Of a DNA stretch of 64,000 nt, positions 45,449 through 56,293 are shown in pieces. The translations under genes were made by a program, and so were the position numbers. Numbering within the stretch: position 1 is the first letter of the stretch; the number at the start of each line of letters is the position of its first letter. The stretch lies in contig NZ_QAIG01000005.1 of the NCBI RefSeq assembly GCF_003060885.1, positions 1,077,093-1,141,092 of the forward strand, given 5' to 3'. This stretch comes from Pseudomonas sp. HMWF032 (lineage in GTDB: Bacteria; Pseudomonadota; Gammaproteobacteria; Pseudomonadales; Pseudomonadaceae). Below the pieces are notes generated by a model that worked only from the letters and a program-made list of their open reading frames with translations, was not told the origin of the DNA and ran no database searches.

Positions 45449-46597
45449 ATGACTTTATCGACCGGTAAAATCAACCTGCTGGGGCTAACCCTGGCGGAGA
45501 TGGAGCAATTCTTCGAAAGTATCGGGGAAAAGCGTTTCCGTGCCGGTCAGGTTATGAAGTGGATTCACCACTTTGGCGTCGATGATTTCGCCGCTATGAG
45601 TAATGTCGGCAAGGTCTTGCGCGAGAAGCTCGAGGCCTCTGCTGAAATTCGCGGGCCGGAAGTGGTTAGCGAAGATATTTCTACTGATGGCACGCGCAAG
45701 TGGGTTGTGCGGGTGGCGTCAGGCAGTTGTGTCGAAACCGTGTATATCCCCCAGGGCTCGCGTGGCACCTTGTGTGTGTCGTCGCAGGCTGGCTGTGCGT
45801 TGGATTGCAGTTTCTGTTCGACTGGCAAGCAAGGTTTCAACAGCGATCTGAGTGCCGCCGAAGTGATCGGCCAGGTGTGGATCGCCAACAAGTCGTTCGG
45901 CAGTGTGCCGGCGAAGATCGACCGCGCCATCACTAACGTGGTGATGATGGGCATGGGCGAACCGCTGCTGAACTTTGACAACGTCGTCGCTGCCATGAAA
46001 ATCATGATGGACGACCTCGGTTATGGCATCTCCAAACGCAAGGTGACGCTGTCCACCTCGGGCGTGGTGCCGATGATCGACAAGCTCGGCGAAGTGATTG
46101 ATGTGTCCCTGGCGCTCTCACTGCATGCACCGAACGATGCACTGCGCAATCAGCTGGTGCCGATCAACAAGAAGTACCCGCTGGAAATGCTGCTGGCGGC
46201 GTGCAAGCGTTATGTCTCGCGTCTCGGCGAGAAGCGCGTGCTTACAATCGAATACACCCTGCTCAAGGATGTAAACGACAAGATCGAGCACGCTGAGGAA
46301 ATGATCGCACTTCTCAAAGATGTGCCTTGCAAGATCAACCTGATTCCGTTTAATCCCTTCCCCCACTCCGGGTACGAGCGGCCGAGCAACAATGCTATTC
46401 GCCGCTTCCAGGACCTGCTTCACAAAGCCGGCCACAATGTCACTGTGCGCACCACCCGAGGCGAAGACATTGATGCCGCGTGTGGTCAATTGGTTGGCCA
46501 GGTTATGGATCGTACCCGGCGTAGTGAGCGCTATATTGCTGTGCGTGAGTTGAGTAGCGAGGCCGAAACGCCGAGTTCCGCCGCCAATCGAACCTGA
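45449..46597 (+). CDS. rlmN: Dual-specificity RNA methyltransferase RlmN
   Basis: A 382-residue radical-SAM enzyme that makes 2-methyladenosine in 23S rRNA (A2503) and some tRNAs. The [4Fe-4S] motif is C116, C120, C123 (CALDCSFC), followed by [10 protein letters not shown] and the C-terminal [15 protein letters not shown] with the second catalytic Cys. ATG 45449 begins [13 protein letters not shown]. The gene heads a long run of co-directional genes. Confidence 0.97.
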   Translation: MTLSTGKINLLGLTLAEMEQFFESIGEKRFRAGQVMKWIHHFGVDDFAAMSNVGKVLREKLEASAEIRGPEVVSEDISTDGTRKWVVRVASGSCVETVYIPQGSRGTLCVSSQAGCALDCSFCSTGKQGFNSDLSAAEVIGQVWIANKSFGSVPAKIDRAITNVVMMGMGEPLLNFDNVVAAMKIMMDDLGYGISKRKVTLSTSGVVPMIDKLGEVIDVSLALSLHAPNDALRNQLVPINKKYPLEMLLAACKRYVSRLGEKRVLTIEYTLLKDVNDKIEHAEEMIALLKDVPCKINLIPFNPFPHSGYERPSNNAIRRFQDLLHKAGHNVTVRTTRGEDIDAACGQLVGQVMDRTRRSERYIAVRELSSEAETPSSAANRT

Positions 46598-46610
46598 GGG
46601 GAGGATACCC

Positions 46611-47369
46611 ATGACCTTGCGTCCCGCGTTATTGCTGTTGGCCGCCAGTCTGTTAGCCGGTTGCGTCACGACTGGTAACGTTGATCCGATGAAAACCGAT
46701 AAAGGCCGTGATGAGGCCCGTGATGCATACGTACAGTTAGGTATCGGTTATCTCCAGCAAGGTGAAACCGAGCGGGCCAAGGTGCCGTTGAAAAAAGCCT
46801 TGGACCTCGATGCTTCAAATGCGGACGCGCATGCGGCGTTAGCCTTGGTGTTTCAAATCGAAATGGAGCCGAAGCTGGCTGATGAGCATTTTCGTAAGGC
46901 AATCGCTGAGCGCCGAGGTGATGCGCGCCTGTTGAATAACTATGGCAGCTTTCTCTACGAGCAAAAGCGTTACACCGAAGCCATGGAACTCTACAGCGAG
47001 GCTGCTCAGGATAATCTTTACCCAGAGCGCTCGCGGGTATTTGAAAACCTCGGCCTGACAGCGCTGCAGTTGAACCAGCGTGAGCAGGCCAAGGAGTATT
47101 TCCAGCGGTCATTGCGTCTTAATAGCCGTCAGCCGCGTGCCTTGATGGAAATGGCGCAGCTGTCTTATGACGATAAGCAGTACGTCCCGGCGCGTGGTTA
47201 CTACGACAGCTACCTGGCGCTGTCGCAGCATGATGCGCGTAGTCTGTTGCTTGGCGTTCGGCTAGCCAAGATTTTCGAGGAGCGTGACGACGCGGCAAGC
47301 CTCGGTCTGCAGTTGAAACGACTTTATCCGGGTACTCCGGAATATCAGCAATACCTGTCGGAGCAATGA
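46611..47369 (+). CDS. pilF: Type IV pilus biogenesis/stability lipoprotein PilF (PilW)
   Basis: A 252-residue outer-membrane lipoprotein: lipobox LLAGC (14-18) with C18 acylated, then about six TPR repeats (for example DAYVQLGIGYLQQGETERAK). In P. aeruginosa PilF is the pilotin needed to assemble the PilQ secretin of type IV pili. It lies 13 bases after rlmN and overlaps rodZ by 4 bases, a conserved arrangement. Confidence 0.93.
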   Translation: MTLRPALLLLAASLLAGCVTTGNVDPMKTDKGRDEARDAYVQLGIGYLQQGETERAKVPLKKALDLDASNADAHAALALVFQIEMEPKLADEHFRKAIAERRGDARLLNNYGSFLYEQKRYTEAMELYSEAAQDNLYPERSRVFENLGLTALQLNQREQAKEYFQRSLRLNSRQPRALMEMAQLSYDDKQYVPARGYYDSYLALSQHDARSLLLGVRLAKIFEERDDAASLGLQLKRLYPGTPEYQQYLSEQ

Positions 47370-48388
47370 TGAAAGCTGCGCATCCAGAAGTGCTAGCAGT
47401 TCCCCGTACCAATCCGGGTGAGACTTTGCGCAAGGCTCGTGAGAGTCGTGGTTGGACCATTGCCGAGGTTGCCGGCCAGCTCAATCTGACAGCCCAGCGC
47501 TTGAGTCAGATCGAGCAGGGCGCGTTTGACAAGTTGCCAGGGCATACCTTTGCCCGTGGCTATGTGCGCGCGTATGCCAAACTATTGGATGTCGATCAGA
47601 ATCGACTGGTGCTGGAGTTTGATCAGTTTACCGGCAGCGATGCGGCAGGAAGTAACGTACATAGTCTGGGGCGTATCGAAGAACCGGTGAGCTATTCGCA
47701 GCGCGTGTTGCGAATGGTCAGTTTTGTGTTGCTGTTGGCTTTGGCTGGATTGAGCTTCTTCTGGTGGCAGGAGCAGGCGCAGCGGCGGGCGGAAGACCTA
47801 GCAGCTACCAGTTTGGAACATGTGGAAGTTGACGGTGCTGATGGCACAACCCAGATCCATGTGCTTGATGAGCCTGAGGATCAGGCTGTGGATGCGGCTC
47901 AAGCCGAGGCGGAAATTATGCCGCCCGCCGTGGACGGTAGTGCGGCGATAGTAGCTCCTGCTTCTGTTGCTATTAGTGCTGATGTTGCGCCGGCAACGGT
48001 TGATCCACTCGACGTCGCTAGTTCTCCGGTACTCACGCAGGGGGCAACACCCGCGCAAGCGGTTGCTGCGCCTGATGTTTCCGCAGCCGCAGCCGCCTCC
48101 GCTCCTGCAGTGGTTACTTCACCATCGGTTGTGCTGGCAGCCGGTGAGTCACGTGTCAGTGTGACCTTTATTGCCGACTGCTGGACACAATTAACTGATG
48201 CCAACGGCAAGGTGCTGTTCAGCGCACTTAAACGCAAAGGCGATAGCCTTGAACTGGTTGGTAAGGCGCCGTTGGAGCTGCGTCTTGGGTTTGCCCGTGG
48301 TGCCCAAGTCAGCCTGAATGGCAATCCGGTGGATGTGGCTCCGTTTATCTCGGGTGAAACCGCGCGTCTGAAGTTGGGTGGGCAGTAA
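47366..48388 (+). CDS. rodZ: Cell-shape protein RodZ (HTH and DUF4115 domains)
   Basis: A 340-residue bitopic inner-membrane protein. The cytoplasmic helix-turn-helix (about 16-85) contacts MreB in homologues, a membrane helix follows at about 114-134, then a long Ala/Val/Pro-rich periplasmic linker, then a C-terminal beta domain (about 250-340). It links the actin-like cytoskeleton to wall synthesis. The start codon overlaps the pilF stop. Confidence 0.93.
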   Translation: MMKAAHPEVLAVPRTNPGETLRKARESRGWTIAEVAGQLNLTAQRLSQIEQGAFDKLPGHTFARGYVRAYAKLLDVDQNRLVLEFDQFTGSDAAGSNVHSLGRIEEPVSYSQRVLRMVSFVLLLALAGLSFFWWQEQAQRRAEDLAATSLEHVEVDGADGTTQIHVLDEPEDQAVDAAQAEAEIMPPAVDGSAAIVAPASVAISADVAPATVDPLDVASSPVLTQGATPAQAVAAPDVSAAAAASAPAVVTSPSVVLAAGESRVSVTFIADCWTQLTDANGKVLFSALKRKGDSLELVGKAPLELRLGFARGAQVSLNGNPVDVAPFISGETARLKLGGQ

Positions 48389-48389
48389 C

Positions 48390-49508
48390 ATGCATTGCGA
48401 ATCACCAATCAAACGGCGTCTGTCGCGCAAGATCTGGGTTGGCTCGGTGCCGGTCGGTGGGGATGCACCCATCGCCGTGCAGAGCATGACCAATAGCGAT
48501 ACCAATGATGTGGCCGCCACCGTGGCGCAGATTCGTCGCCTGGAAGATGCCGGCGCCGATATCGTTCGGGTTTCCGTGCCGGACATGGACGCTGCTGAGG
48601 CGTTTGGCCGGATCAAGCAGCAGGTGCGTGTGCCGCTGGTGGCGGATATCCACTTCGACTATCAGATCGCCCTGCGTGTGGCTGAGCTGGGTGTCGACTG
48701 TCTGCGCATCAATCCGGGCAATATCGGTCGTGAAGACCGCGTCCGTGCTGTGGTTGAAGCCGCGCGCGACAAGGGCATTCCAATCCGTATCGGCGTTAAC
48801 GCCGGCTCGCTGGAAAAGGATTTGCAGAAGAAGTATGGCGAGCCGACGCCAGCGGCGCTGGTTGAATCTGCCTTGCGCCATGTCGAGCACCTCGATCGGC
48901 TGAATTTTCCGGACTTCAAAGTCAGCGTGAAGGCATCTGACGTCTTCATGGCTGTTGAGGCCTATCGCTTGCTGGCCAAGCAGATTGAGCAGCCGCTGCA
49001 CTTGGGCATCACCGAGGCCGGAGGCCTGCGTTCGGGCACGGTGAAATCGGCGGTTGGGCTGGGCATGCTGCTGGCTGAGGGCATCGGCGACACCATTCGC
49101 ATCTCCCTGGCCGCTGATCCGGTGGAAGAGATCAAGGTCGGCTACGACATCCTCAAGTCCTTGCGTCTGCGTTCCCGTGGCATCAACTTCATCGCCTGCC
49201 CAAGCTGCTCACGGCAGAACTTCGACGTGGTGAAAACCATGAACGAGCTGGAGCAGCGTGTCGAAGACCTGCTCGTTCCGCTGGATGTGGCGGTCATCGG
49301 CTGTGTCGTCAACGGCCCAGGCGAAGCCAAGGAAGCCCATATCGGCCTGACTGGTGGTTCGCCTAACTTGATCTATATCGATGGCAAACCGGCGCACAAG
49401 CTGGGTAATGACAACCTGGTTGATGAGCTGGAAAAGCTGATCCGCCAGAAGGCAGCCGACAAGGTTGCTGCTGACGCCGCGGTTATCGTGCGCAGCCAAG
49501 ACAGCTAA
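48390..49508 (+). CDS. ispG: 4-hydroxy-3-methylbut-2-enyl diphosphate synthase (IspG)
   Basis: A 372-residue [4Fe-4S] enzyme of the MEP isoprenoid pathway, converting the cyclic diphosphate MEcPP to HMBPP. The cluster cysteines lie in [10 protein letters not shown] and [14 protein letters not shown] 48390 follows the rodZ stop directly; an in-frame GTG at 48378 overlaps rodZ. Length is normal. Confidence 0.97.
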   Translation: MHCESPIKRRLSRKIWVGSVPVGGDAPIAVQSMTNSDTNDVAATVAQIRRLEDAGADIVRVSVPDMDAAEAFGRIKQQVRVPLVADIHFDYQIALRVAELGVDCLRINPGNIGREDRVRAVVEAARDKGIPIRIGVNAGSLEKDLQKKYGEPTPAALVESALRHVEHLDRLNFPDFKVSVKASDVFMAVEAYRLLAKQIEQPLHLGITEAGGLRSGTVKSAVGLGMLLAEGIGDTIRISLAADPVEEIKVGYDILKSLRLRSRGINFIACPSCSRQNFDVVKTMNELEQRVEDLLVPLDVAVIGCVVNGPGEAKEAHIGLTGGSPNLIYIDGKPAHKLGNDNLVDELEKLIRQKAADKVAADAAVIVRSQDS

Positions 49509-49517
49509 GGAATTGAA

Positions 49518-50807
49518 GTGAGCAAGCCCCTGCAAGCCATTCGTGGCATGAACGATATCCTGCCCGAGCAGACCCCGCTTTGGCGTTATTTTGAAGGTAC
49601 CGTCGCCAGTCTGTTGGACGGTTACGGCTATCGGCAAATTCGTATGCCGATCGTCGAGTTCACCGAGCTGTTCAAGCGCTCCATTGGTGAAGTCACCGAC
49701 ATCGTCGAAAAAGAGATGTACACCTTCGACGATCGCAATGGCGACTCCCTGACGCTGCGCCCGGAAGGCACTGCAGCCTGCGTGCGTGCCGTGCTCGAAC
49801 ACGGCTTGTCCGGTGGCGGCCAGTCGCAGAAGCTTTGGTACATCGGACCGATGTTCCGTCATGAGCGTCCGCAGAAAGGTCGTTACCGCCAGTTTCATCA
49901 GATCGGTGTGGAGGTCTTCAATATTGAAGGTCCGGATATCGACGCCGAGCTGATCGCCCTGACCTGGCGCCTGTGGGGCCTGTTGGGGATCCGTGATGCG
50001 GTCAAGCTTGAACTCAACAGTCTGGGCACCAGTGCCGCGCGTGCCGTTTATCGCGATGCGCTGGTCGAGTTTCTGACGGCCCATGCCGATCAGCTGGATG
50101 AAGACAGTCGTCGCCGCATGAACACCAATCCGCTGCGCGTGCTCGACAGTAAGGTCCCAGAAACGCAAGCGCTGTTGGTCAATGCGCCGAAGCTGGCGGA
50201 TTACCTGGACGAAGAGTCACGCGGGCATTTCGAGGGGCTGAAAACCCGCCTGGATGCAGCGGGCGTGCCTTATGTGATTAACCCCAAGCTGGTGCGCGGC
50301 CTGGATTACTACAGCAAGACCGTATTCGAGTGGGTGACCGATCAGTTGGGTTCCCAGGGCACGGTGTGTGCCGGTGGGCGCTACGATGGCCTGGTTGAGC
50401 AGATGGGTGGCAAGCCGACGCCTGGTGTTGGGTTTGCTATGGGCATCGAACGTTTGGTGCTGTTGCTGGAAACTCTAGGTAAAGTACCGGCTGAAATCGG
50501 TCGTACTGTCGATGTTTACCTGTGTGCCTTCGGCGAGCCGGCTGAATTGGCGGCGTTGGCTTTGAGTGAGCGTCTGCGTGATCAGCTACCTAGTCTGCGA
50601 CTGCAGGTGAATGCCGGTGCGGGTAGCTTCAAGAGTCAGTTCAAAAAGGCCGACAAGAGTGGTGCACTGTATGCATTGATCTTGGGTGAAGACGAATTGG
50701 CCCAGCAAGTGGTAGGTTGCAAGCCGCTGCGCGGTCAGGGCGAGCAGCAAAGTATTGCCTGGTCGGCGTTGGCCGATCATCTGGCGACCTGCGCCAATCA
50801 GGCCTGA
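49518..50807 (+). CDS. hisS: Histidyl-tRNA synthetase
   Basis: A 429-residue class II synthetase. The motifs are complete: IRGMNDILP at the start, motif 2 ([20 protein letters not shown]), the histidine-specific [15 protein letters not shown], motif 3 ([13 protein letters not shown]) and the C-terminal anticodon domain. GTG start at 49518. Placed between ispG and the YfgM-like gene as in other gammaproteobacteria. Confidence 0.98.
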   Translation: MSKPLQAIRGMNDILPEQTPLWRYFEGTVASLLDGYGYRQIRMPIVEFTELFKRSIGEVTDIVEKEMYTFDDRNGDSLTLRPEGTAACVRAVLEHGLSGGGQSQKLWYIGPMFRHERPQKGRYRQFHQIGVEVFNIEGPDIDAELIALTWRLWGLLGIRDAVKLELNSLGTSAARAVYRDALVEFLTAHADQLDEDSRRRMNTNPLRVLDSKVPETQALLVNAPKLADYLDEESRGHFEGLKTRLDAAGVPYVINPKLVRGLDYYSKTVFEWVTDQLGSQGTVCAGGRYDGLVEQMGGKPTPGVGFAMGIERLVLLLETLGKVPAEIGRTVDVYLCAFGEPAELAALALSERLRDQLPSLRLQVNAGAGSFKSQFKKADKSGALYALILGEDELAQQVVGCKPLRGQGEQQSIAWSALADHLATCANQA

Positions 50808-50844
50808 GCGCCTGTTAAGTGATTTAGCGAATAGGAGTGTTGGG

Positions 50845-51489
50845 GTGGTTTCGCGTACTGATGATGAAGAACTGGCAGTAATCAAGGACTGGTGGCAGCG
50901 CAATGGCATGCCATTGCTGACCGGTGTCGTGCTGGCCCTGGTGGTGGTATTCGGCTGGCAGGGCTGGCAGAAGTACCAGAGCAACCAGTCCTACGGTGCC
51001 TCGCTGGTGTATCAGCAACTGCTGGAAGCGGCTCTGGACCCGAGCGGCAAGCCGGATGCCGGTAAAGTGGCTGAACTGGCCAACACCCTGAAGAATGATT
51101 ACTCCGGCAGCCATTACGCCCAATACGGCCGCTTGTTTGTGGCCAAGGTGGCGGTCGAGGCCGGCAAACTGGACGACGCTGCCAGCGAGTTGCAGGCGAT
51201 TGTCGACAAACCGGCGGATGACAGTTTGGGCGAGTTGGCGCGTCAGCGCCTGGCGCGTGTACTGGCGGCCCAGGACAAGGCTGAAGACGCCCTGAAACTG
51301 CTGGATGCCAAAGTCGCTCCGGCTTTTGCGGCCAGCCGTGAAGAACTCAAAGGTGACCTGCTGGTGCAACTCGGCCGTGCCGAGGATGCGTACGCCGCCT
51401 ACGAAAAAGCCAAGGCTGCACTCTCTGAGGATGCGGCTGTCGGTGGTCTGCAAATGAAGCTGGATGATCTGGCAAAAGGGGATGCGTGA
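50845..51489 (+). CDS. YfgM-like inner-membrane TPR protein
   Basis: A 214-residue protein with an N-terminal cytoplasmic part, one membrane helix (about 21-38) and periplasmic tetratricopeptide-like repeats. It corresponds to E. coli YfgM, an ancillary subunit of the SecYEG translocon that works with PpiD. GTG 50845 has AGGAG 7 bases upstream. It lies between hisS and bamB, as yfgM does in E. coli. Confidence 0.9.
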   Translation: MVSRTDDEELAVIKDWWQRNGMPLLTGVVLALVVVFGWQGWQKYQSNQSYGASLVYQQLLEAALDPSGKPDAGKVAELANTLKNDYSGSHYAQYGRLFVAKVAVEAGKLDDAASELQAIVDKPADDSLGELARQRLARVLAAQDKAEDALKLLDAKVAPAFAASREELKGDLLVQLGRAEDAYAAYEKAKAALSEDAAVGGLQMKLDDLAKGDA

Positions 51490-51490
51490 C

Positions 51491-52633
51491 GTGATGCGCT
51501 GGAAGAATGCCGCACTGCTGGCCCTGGCCGTTCTGGCCGTAGGTTGCAGCAGCAATAGCAAGAAGGAACTGCCGCCGGCCGATCTTCCCAAGTTCGAGGA
51601 AGAGGTGCGCCTGCAGAAGGAATGGAGCCGTTCCATTGGCGAAGGCCAGGGCGAGACCTTCAACATGCTGGTGCCAGCGATTGATGGTGAGAAGATCTAC
51701 GCCGCCGACGTCGAAGGTCTGGTGGTCGCTATGGATCGCATGACCGGCAAGGTCATCTGGAAAGCCGATCTGGAATTGCCGGTTTCCGGCGCTGTTGCTG
51801 CCGGCTATGGCTTGGTGGTGGTGGGAACGCTGAAAGGCGAAATTATCGCCCTCGACAGCGGCTCCGGTGAAGAGAAGTGGCGTGCCCGTGTGACCAGCGA
51901 AGTGCTGGCGGCGCCTGCACTGAATGGCGACGTGGTACTGGTGCAGACCCAGGATGACCGCCTGATCGCCCTTGACATCAGCACGGGCGTTCAGCGCTGG
52001 ATCTTTGAGAACACTCCAGCCGTGCTGACCTTGCGCGGCACTGGCAGCCCGGTACTGACCAACCGTCTGGCGGTAGCCGGCCTGTCTACCGGCAAGGTGA
52101 TTGCCCTTGATGCGCAGCGCGGTATCCCGGTTTGGGAGCAGCGCGTGGCAGTTCCACAAGGTCGCTCCGAACTGGATCGTGTGGTGGACATCGACGGTGG
52201 CTTGCTGCTCTCGGCTGGCACACTTTACGCCGTCAGCTACCAGGGCCGCGTTGCCGCGCTGGATCTGGAAAGTGGCCGTATCCTCTGGCAGCGTGAAGCG
52301 TCCAGCTCAGTCGGTGTGGCCCAGGGTTATGGCAGTGTTTATGTAAGCCTGGCCAGCGGTACCGTTGAAGGTATTGACGAACGTTCGGCTTCGGCACTGT
52401 GGAGCAATGATGCGCTGGCGCGTCGCCAGCTGTCGGCGCCGGAAGTGTTCTCCAGCTATATCGCCTTCGGCGATCTGGAAGGCTATCTGCATCTGGTCAG
52501 CCAGGTTGATGGTCGATTCGTCGGTCGTATCCGCATCGACAGTGACGGCCTGCGTGCCCGTCCGCTGGTGGTGGGCGACTGGCTGTATGCCTTTGGTAAC
52601 GGCGGTGACCTGGTGGCACTGACCATCAAGTAA
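51491..52633 (+). CDS. bamB: Outer-membrane assembly lipoprotein BamB
   Basis: A 380-residue lipoprotein (lipobox LAVGC, C19) of the BAM complex that inserts beta-barrel proteins in the outer membrane. It is an eight-bladed beta-propeller with PQQ-like repeats (for example GEIIALDSGSGEEKWRARV). GTG 51491 was chosen over nearby ATGs for its ribosome site (AGGGGA) and size match to other Pseudomonas BamB. It starts one base after the YfgM-like gene. Confidence 0.95.
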   Translation: MMRWKNAALLALAVLAVGCSSNSKKELPPADLPKFEEEVRLQKEWSRSIGEGQGETFNMLVPAIDGEKIYAADVEGLVVAMDRMTGKVIWKADLELPVSGAVAAGYGLVVVGTLKGEIIALDSGSGEEKWRARVTSEVLAAPALNGDVVLVQTQDDRLIALDISTGVQRWIFENTPAVLTLRGTGSPVLTNRLAVAGLSTGKVIALDAQRGIPVWEQRVAVPQGRSELDRVVDIDGGLLLSAGTLYAVSYQGRVAALDLESGRILWQREASSSVGVAQGYGSVYVSLASGTVEGIDERSASALWSNDALARRQLSAPEVFSSYIAFGDLEGYLHLVSQVDGRFVGRIRIDSDGLRARPLVVGDWLYAFGNGGDLVALTIK

Positions 52634-52650
52634 TGCTGCGCTGAGCGTTG

Positions 52651-52735
52651 GCGATGCTGCACAACACCTAAGGTGCGCAGCATCGCCTGCGCAATGAATT
52701 CCGGCCGCTGCCCCTGCAGCGGCTTTTGTATTTTC
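52651..52735 (+). terminator. Two hairpins between bamB and der, the second an intrinsic terminator
   Basis: GCGATGCTGC (52651-52660) pairs with GCAGCATCGC (52677-52686) around an inner CACC/GGTG stem. A second hairpin, GCCGCTGC/GCAGCGGC (52704-52723), is followed by TTTT. The second can terminate bamB transcription, giving der its own regulation; the first may stabilise the message. Confidence 0.65.
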
Positions 52736-52759
52736 TGAAATAACGAAGTGGAGAGCCTA

Positions 52760-54232
52760 ATGGTTCCCGTAATTGCCCTGGTGGGCCGCCCGAACGTCGG
52801 CAAGTCCACACTGTTTAACCGCTTGACCAAGTCCCGTGACGCGATTGTCGGCGACCTGTCTGGTCTGACCCGTGATCGCCAGTACGGCGAGGCCAAGTGG
52901 CAGGGGCGAACCTATATCGTCATCGACACCGGGGGTATTTCCGGTGACGAAGAAGGCATTGATGCGAAGATGGCCGAGCAGTCGCTGCAGGCGATTGAAG
53001 AAGCCGATGCTGTGCTGTTTCTGGTGGATGCTCGCGCCGGTCTTTCGGCCTCCGATCAGATGATCGGCGAGCACCTGCGCCGCCGTAACAAACGCAGCTT
53101 TCTGGTGATCAACAAGGTCGATAACCTCGACACCGACCTGGCCCGCGCTGAATTTGCCAGCATGGCCATGGGCGAGTCCCTGCCGATTGCCGGTGCGCAT
53201 GGCCGTGGCATCACCCAGATGCTCGAAGCCGTTTTGGGCACCTTCCCCAAGGACGCCAGCGAGCCGCAAGAGGGTGAGGAAGAGGAAGAAGTGCTGGAAG
53301 GTCAGGAAGCCAAGCGCATTCCCGGCCCGAGCGAAAAGGACGGCATCAAACTGGCGATCATCGGTCGGCCCAATGTCGGTAAATCGACGCTGGTCAACCG
53401 GATGCTCGGCGAAGAGCGGGTCATCGTGTATGACCAAGCCGGCACCACCCGCGACAGCATCTACATCCCGTTCGAGCGCGATGACGAGAAGTACACCCTG
53501 ATCGACACCGCGGGCGTGCGTCGCCGCGGCAAGATCTTCGAGGCGGTGGAAAAGTTCTCCGTGGTGAAGACCCTGCAGGCGATTCAGGATTCCAACGTCG
53601 TGGTGTTCGTGATGGATGCCCGCGAAGGCGTGGTCGACCATGACCTCAACCTGCTGGGCTTTGTGCTGGAAAGCGGCCGTGCCCTGGTGATTGCCCTGAA
53701 CAAATGGGACGGTATGGAGCCCAGCGAGCGCGATTACGTGAAGACCGAGTTGCAACGGCGGCTGTTCTTCGTCGACTTTGCCGATATCCACTTTATCTCG
53801 GCGCTGCATGGCACCGGTGTGGGTAACCTGTACAAGTCGGTGCAAGCCTCGTTCAAGTCGGCGATCACCCGCTGGCCAACCAACCGCCTGACCCAGATTC
53901 TGGAAGACGCCGTCAGCGATCACGCGCCACCCATGGTCAATAACCGCCGCATCAAGCTGCGCTACGCCCACTTGGGGGGGGCCAACCCGCCGCTGATCGT
54001 GATCCACGGCAATCAGGTCGATGCGGTGCCCAAGTCCTATATCCGCTATCTGGAAAACACCTATCGCCGCGTGCTCAAGCTGGTTGGTACGCCGATCCGC
54101 ATCGAGTTCAAAGGGGGGGAGAACCCCTATGAGGGCAACAAGAACACCCTCACGGATCGTCAGGTGAATAAGAAGCGACGCCTGATGAGCCACCATAAGA
54201 AGGCCGAGAAGAAGCGCAAAGACAAGCGCTAA
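52760..54232 (+). CDS. der: Ribosome biogenesis GTPase Der (EngA)
   Basis: A 490-residue GTPase with two tandem G domains: P-loops GRPNVGKST at 9-17 and 202-210, each with a DTGG/DTAG switch and NKxD motifs (NKVD, NKWD), and a C-terminal KH-like domain (from about 370). It is essential for assembly of the 50S subunit. Two long G runs (eight at 53974-53981, seven at 54113-54119) lie in the KH-like part. The frame is intact. Confidence 0.97.
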   Translation: MVPVIALVGRPNVGKSTLFNRLTKSRDAIVGDLSGLTRDRQYGEAKWQGRTYIVIDTGGISGDEEGIDAKMAEQSLQAIEEADAVLFLVDARAGLSASDQMIGEHLRRRNKRSFLVINKVDNLDTDLARAEFASMAMGESLPIAGAHGRGITQMLEAVLGTFPKDASEPQEGEEEEEVLEGQEAKRIPGPSEKDGIKLAIIGRPNVGKSTLVNRMLGEERVIVYDQAGTTRDSIYIPFERDDEKYTLIDTAGVRRRGKIFEAVEKFSVVKTLQAIQDSNVVVFVMDAREGVVDHDLNLLGFVLESGRALVIALNKWDGMEPSERDYVKTELQRRLFFVDFADIHFISALHGTGVGNLYKSVQASFKSAITRWPTNRLTQILEDAVSDHAPPMVNNRRIKLRYAHLGGANPPLIVIHGNQVDAVPKSYIRYLENTYRRVLKLVGTPIRIEFKGGENPYEGNKNTLTDRQVNKKRRLMSHHKKAEKKRKDKR

Positions 54233-54253
54233 GCTTGGGCTGAAACGCCCTAT

Positions 54254-54276
54254 AAAGGCACCTGCGGGTGCCTTTT
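54254..54276 (+). terminator. Intrinsic terminator of der
   Basis: AAAGGCACC/GGTGCCTTTT hairpin with a 4-base loop and a short T-run, 22 bases past the der stop. Confidence 0.82.
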
Positions 54277-54352
54277 GCGTCTCTGGGGGATCGGCTATTC
54301 TGCCGCATCACTAGCGCTCAAGCTCGGCGCTTGGCCCAGGAATATTGCCTCG

Positions 54353-55501
54353 ATGATTATCAGCAAACTGCCGAACGTCGGCACCACCATCTTTACCCGC
54401 ATGTCGCAGCTCGCCGTGGAAACCGGCGCGCTCAACCTGTCCCAGGGCTTCCCCGATTTCGATGGGCCGCAGGCCTTGCGTGATGCGGTCGGTCGGCATA
54501 TTGCTGCTGGGCATAACCAGTACGCGCCGATGACTGGCTTACCAGCGCTGCGCGAGCAGGTGGCGGTGAAGATTGCCCGCAGTTATGGGCGTATGGTCAG
54601 CGCCGATGGTGAAGTCACCATAGTTCCTGGCGCTACCCAAGGCATCTTCTGCGCTATCCAGGCGTTGATTCAGCCGGGTGACGAAGTCATCGTCTTCGAC
54701 CCCAGCTACGACAGTTATGAGCCCTCGGTGGAGCTGGCCGGCGGACGCTGTGTGCATGTGCCGCTGGCCTTGCCGGATTTCGCTATCGATTGGCAACGCC
54801 TGCAGGACGCGCTCAGCGACAAGACGCGTCTGATCATCCTCAATAGCCCGCACAACCCTAGCGGTGCGCTGATCTCCCGCGCCGAGCTGGACCAGCTGGC
54901 TGCCTTGATTCGTGGGCGCGATATCTACCTGATCAGCGACGAGGTCTACGAGCATCTGGTATTCGACGGCGTTCAGCACGCTAGCGTGCTGGCCCACGAA
55001 GAGCTGTATCAGCGTGCCTTTGTGGTCAGCTCCTTTGGCAAAACCTACCACGTCACTGGCTGGAAGACCGGCTATGTCGTGGCGCCGCCGGCCTTGAGCG
55101 CCGAACTGCGCAAGGTGCATCAGTACGTCAGCTTCTGTGGCGTGACGCCGCTGCAGTGGGCGTTGGCCGACTATATGGCCGTGCACCCCGAGCATGTCGA
55201 GGAGCTACCTGCGTTCTACCAGGCCAAACGCGATCTGTTCTGCGACCTGCTGGCCTGCTCGCGCTTTACCTTCACCCGCGCCGCTGGTACCTATTTCCAG
55301 TTGGTCGATTACTCGGCCATTCGCAACGATCTGGATGATGTGGCTATGGCCGAATGGCTGACCCGCGAGCATGGCGTGGCGGCGATTCCGGTATCGGTGT
55401 TCTACCAGACACCACCTGAGGATCTGACCCTGGTGCGTTTCTGCTTTGCCAAGCGTGAAGAAACCCTGCGCCAGACGGCGGATAAACTATGCGCGATCTA
55501 A
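54353..55501 (+). CDS. Methionine aminotransferase, YbdL-type
   Basis: A 382-residue fold-type I aminotransferase with PLP lysine K230 (SSFGKTYHVTGWK), the NSPHNPSG motif (164-171) and ISDEVYEH. The sequence resembles E. coli YbdL, which acts on methionine and aromatic residues with alpha-keto acids. ATG 54353 has AGGAA upstream. It overlaps the next gene, an omega-amidase, by 13 bases. Such pairs act together in methionine salvage, where glutamine transamination yields alpha-ketoglutaramate for the amidase. Confidence 0.87.
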   Translation: MIISKLPNVGTTIFTRMSQLAVETGALNLSQGFPDFDGPQALRDAVGRHIAAGHNQYAPMTGLPALREQVAVKIARSYGRMVSADGEVTIVPGATQGIFCAIQALIQPGDEVIVFDPSYDSYEPSVELAGGRCVHVPLALPDFAIDWQRLQDALSDKTRLIILNSPHNPSGALISRAELDQLAALIRGRDIYLISDEVYEHLVFDGVQHASVLAHEELYQRAFVVSSFGKTYHVTGWKTGYVVAPPALSAELRKVHQYVSFCGVTPLQWALADYMAVHPEHVEELPAFYQAKRDLFCDLLACSRFTFTRAAGTYFQLVDYSAIRNDLDDVAMAEWLTREHGVAAIPVSVFYQTPPEDLTLVRFCFAKREETLRQTADKLCAI

Positions 55502-56283
55502 GCCTATTGCCCGACCTCGAACTGGCGCTGATTCAGACCACCCTCGTCTGGCAGGACCCTGCGGCCAATCGCGCGCACTTTGAATCACTGCTGGTGCAGG
55601 CATGTGGTGCGGACCTGGTCGTGTTGCCGGAGATGTTCAGCACCGGCTTTTCCATGGGTTCGGCTGCCCTGGCCGAGCCGGAGGATGGCCCCACCAGCCA
55701 GTGGCTGCGTGAGCAGGCTCAGGCGCTGCAGGCTGTCGTCACCGGCAGCCTGATTATCCAGTCTGTTGATGGCTCTTACCGCAACCGCCTGCTCTGGGCC
55801 TGTCCGGATGGCTCTGTGGCGCACTATGACAAGCGCCATCTGTTCCGCATGGCCGGCGAGCATAAGCATTACCGCGCGGGTGAGCAGCAGGTGTTGCTGG
55901 AGGTCAAGGGGTGGCAGGTACGCCCGCTGATCTGCTACGACCTGCGCTTCCCGGTGTGGAGTCGCGATCCACAGACCACCGATCTGCTGCTCTACACCGC
56001 CAACTGGCCAGCCGCGCGGCGCAATCATTGGAGCCGCCTGTTGCCGGCGCGGGCCATCGAAAACCTCTGTTACGTGGCGGCAGTAAACCGCATCGGCGAG
56101 GACAGCAATGGCCACGCCTACAGTGGCGATAGTCAGGTGCTGGATTTTCAGGGTGAGCCGTTGCTGGAGCCAGGGGCGGCAGATGGCGTGTTTAGGGTGA
56201 CCCTCAATGCCTCGGAATTGTCCGCTTACCGGGAGCGTTTCCCTGCGTATCGCGATGCGGATGCCTTTGATTTGGCTGACTGA
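55489..56283 (+). CDS. Omega-amidase of the nitrilase family (YafV-like)
   Basis: A 264-residue carbon-nitrogen hydrolase with the catalytic triad E48, K115 and C149 (LVVLPEMF, YDKRHLFRM, LICYDLRFP). Closest to E. coli YafV, which hydrolyses alpha-ketoglutaramate to alpha-ketoglutarate and ammonia. The start overlaps the aminotransferase end, implying coupled synthesis. Other amides cannot be excluded. Confidence 0.88.
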   Translation: MRDLSLLPDLELALIQTTLVWQDPAANRAHFESLLVQACGADLVVLPEMFSTGFSMGSAALAEPEDGPTSQWLREQAQALQAVVTGSLIIQSVDGSYRNRLLWACPDGSVAHYDKRHLFRMAGEHKHYRAGEQQVLLEVKGWQVRPLICYDLRFPVWSRDPQTTDLLLYTANWPAARRNHWSRLLPARAIENLCYVAAVNRIGEDSNGHAYSGDSQVLDFQGEPLLEPGAADGVFRVTLNASELSAYRERFPAYRDADAFDLAD

Positions 56284-56293
56284 TGGGCAGCAA

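Noticed and set aside
52757..54196. A 479-codon open frame opposite der
   Set aside because: Fully antisense to der and without family motifs or a start signal.
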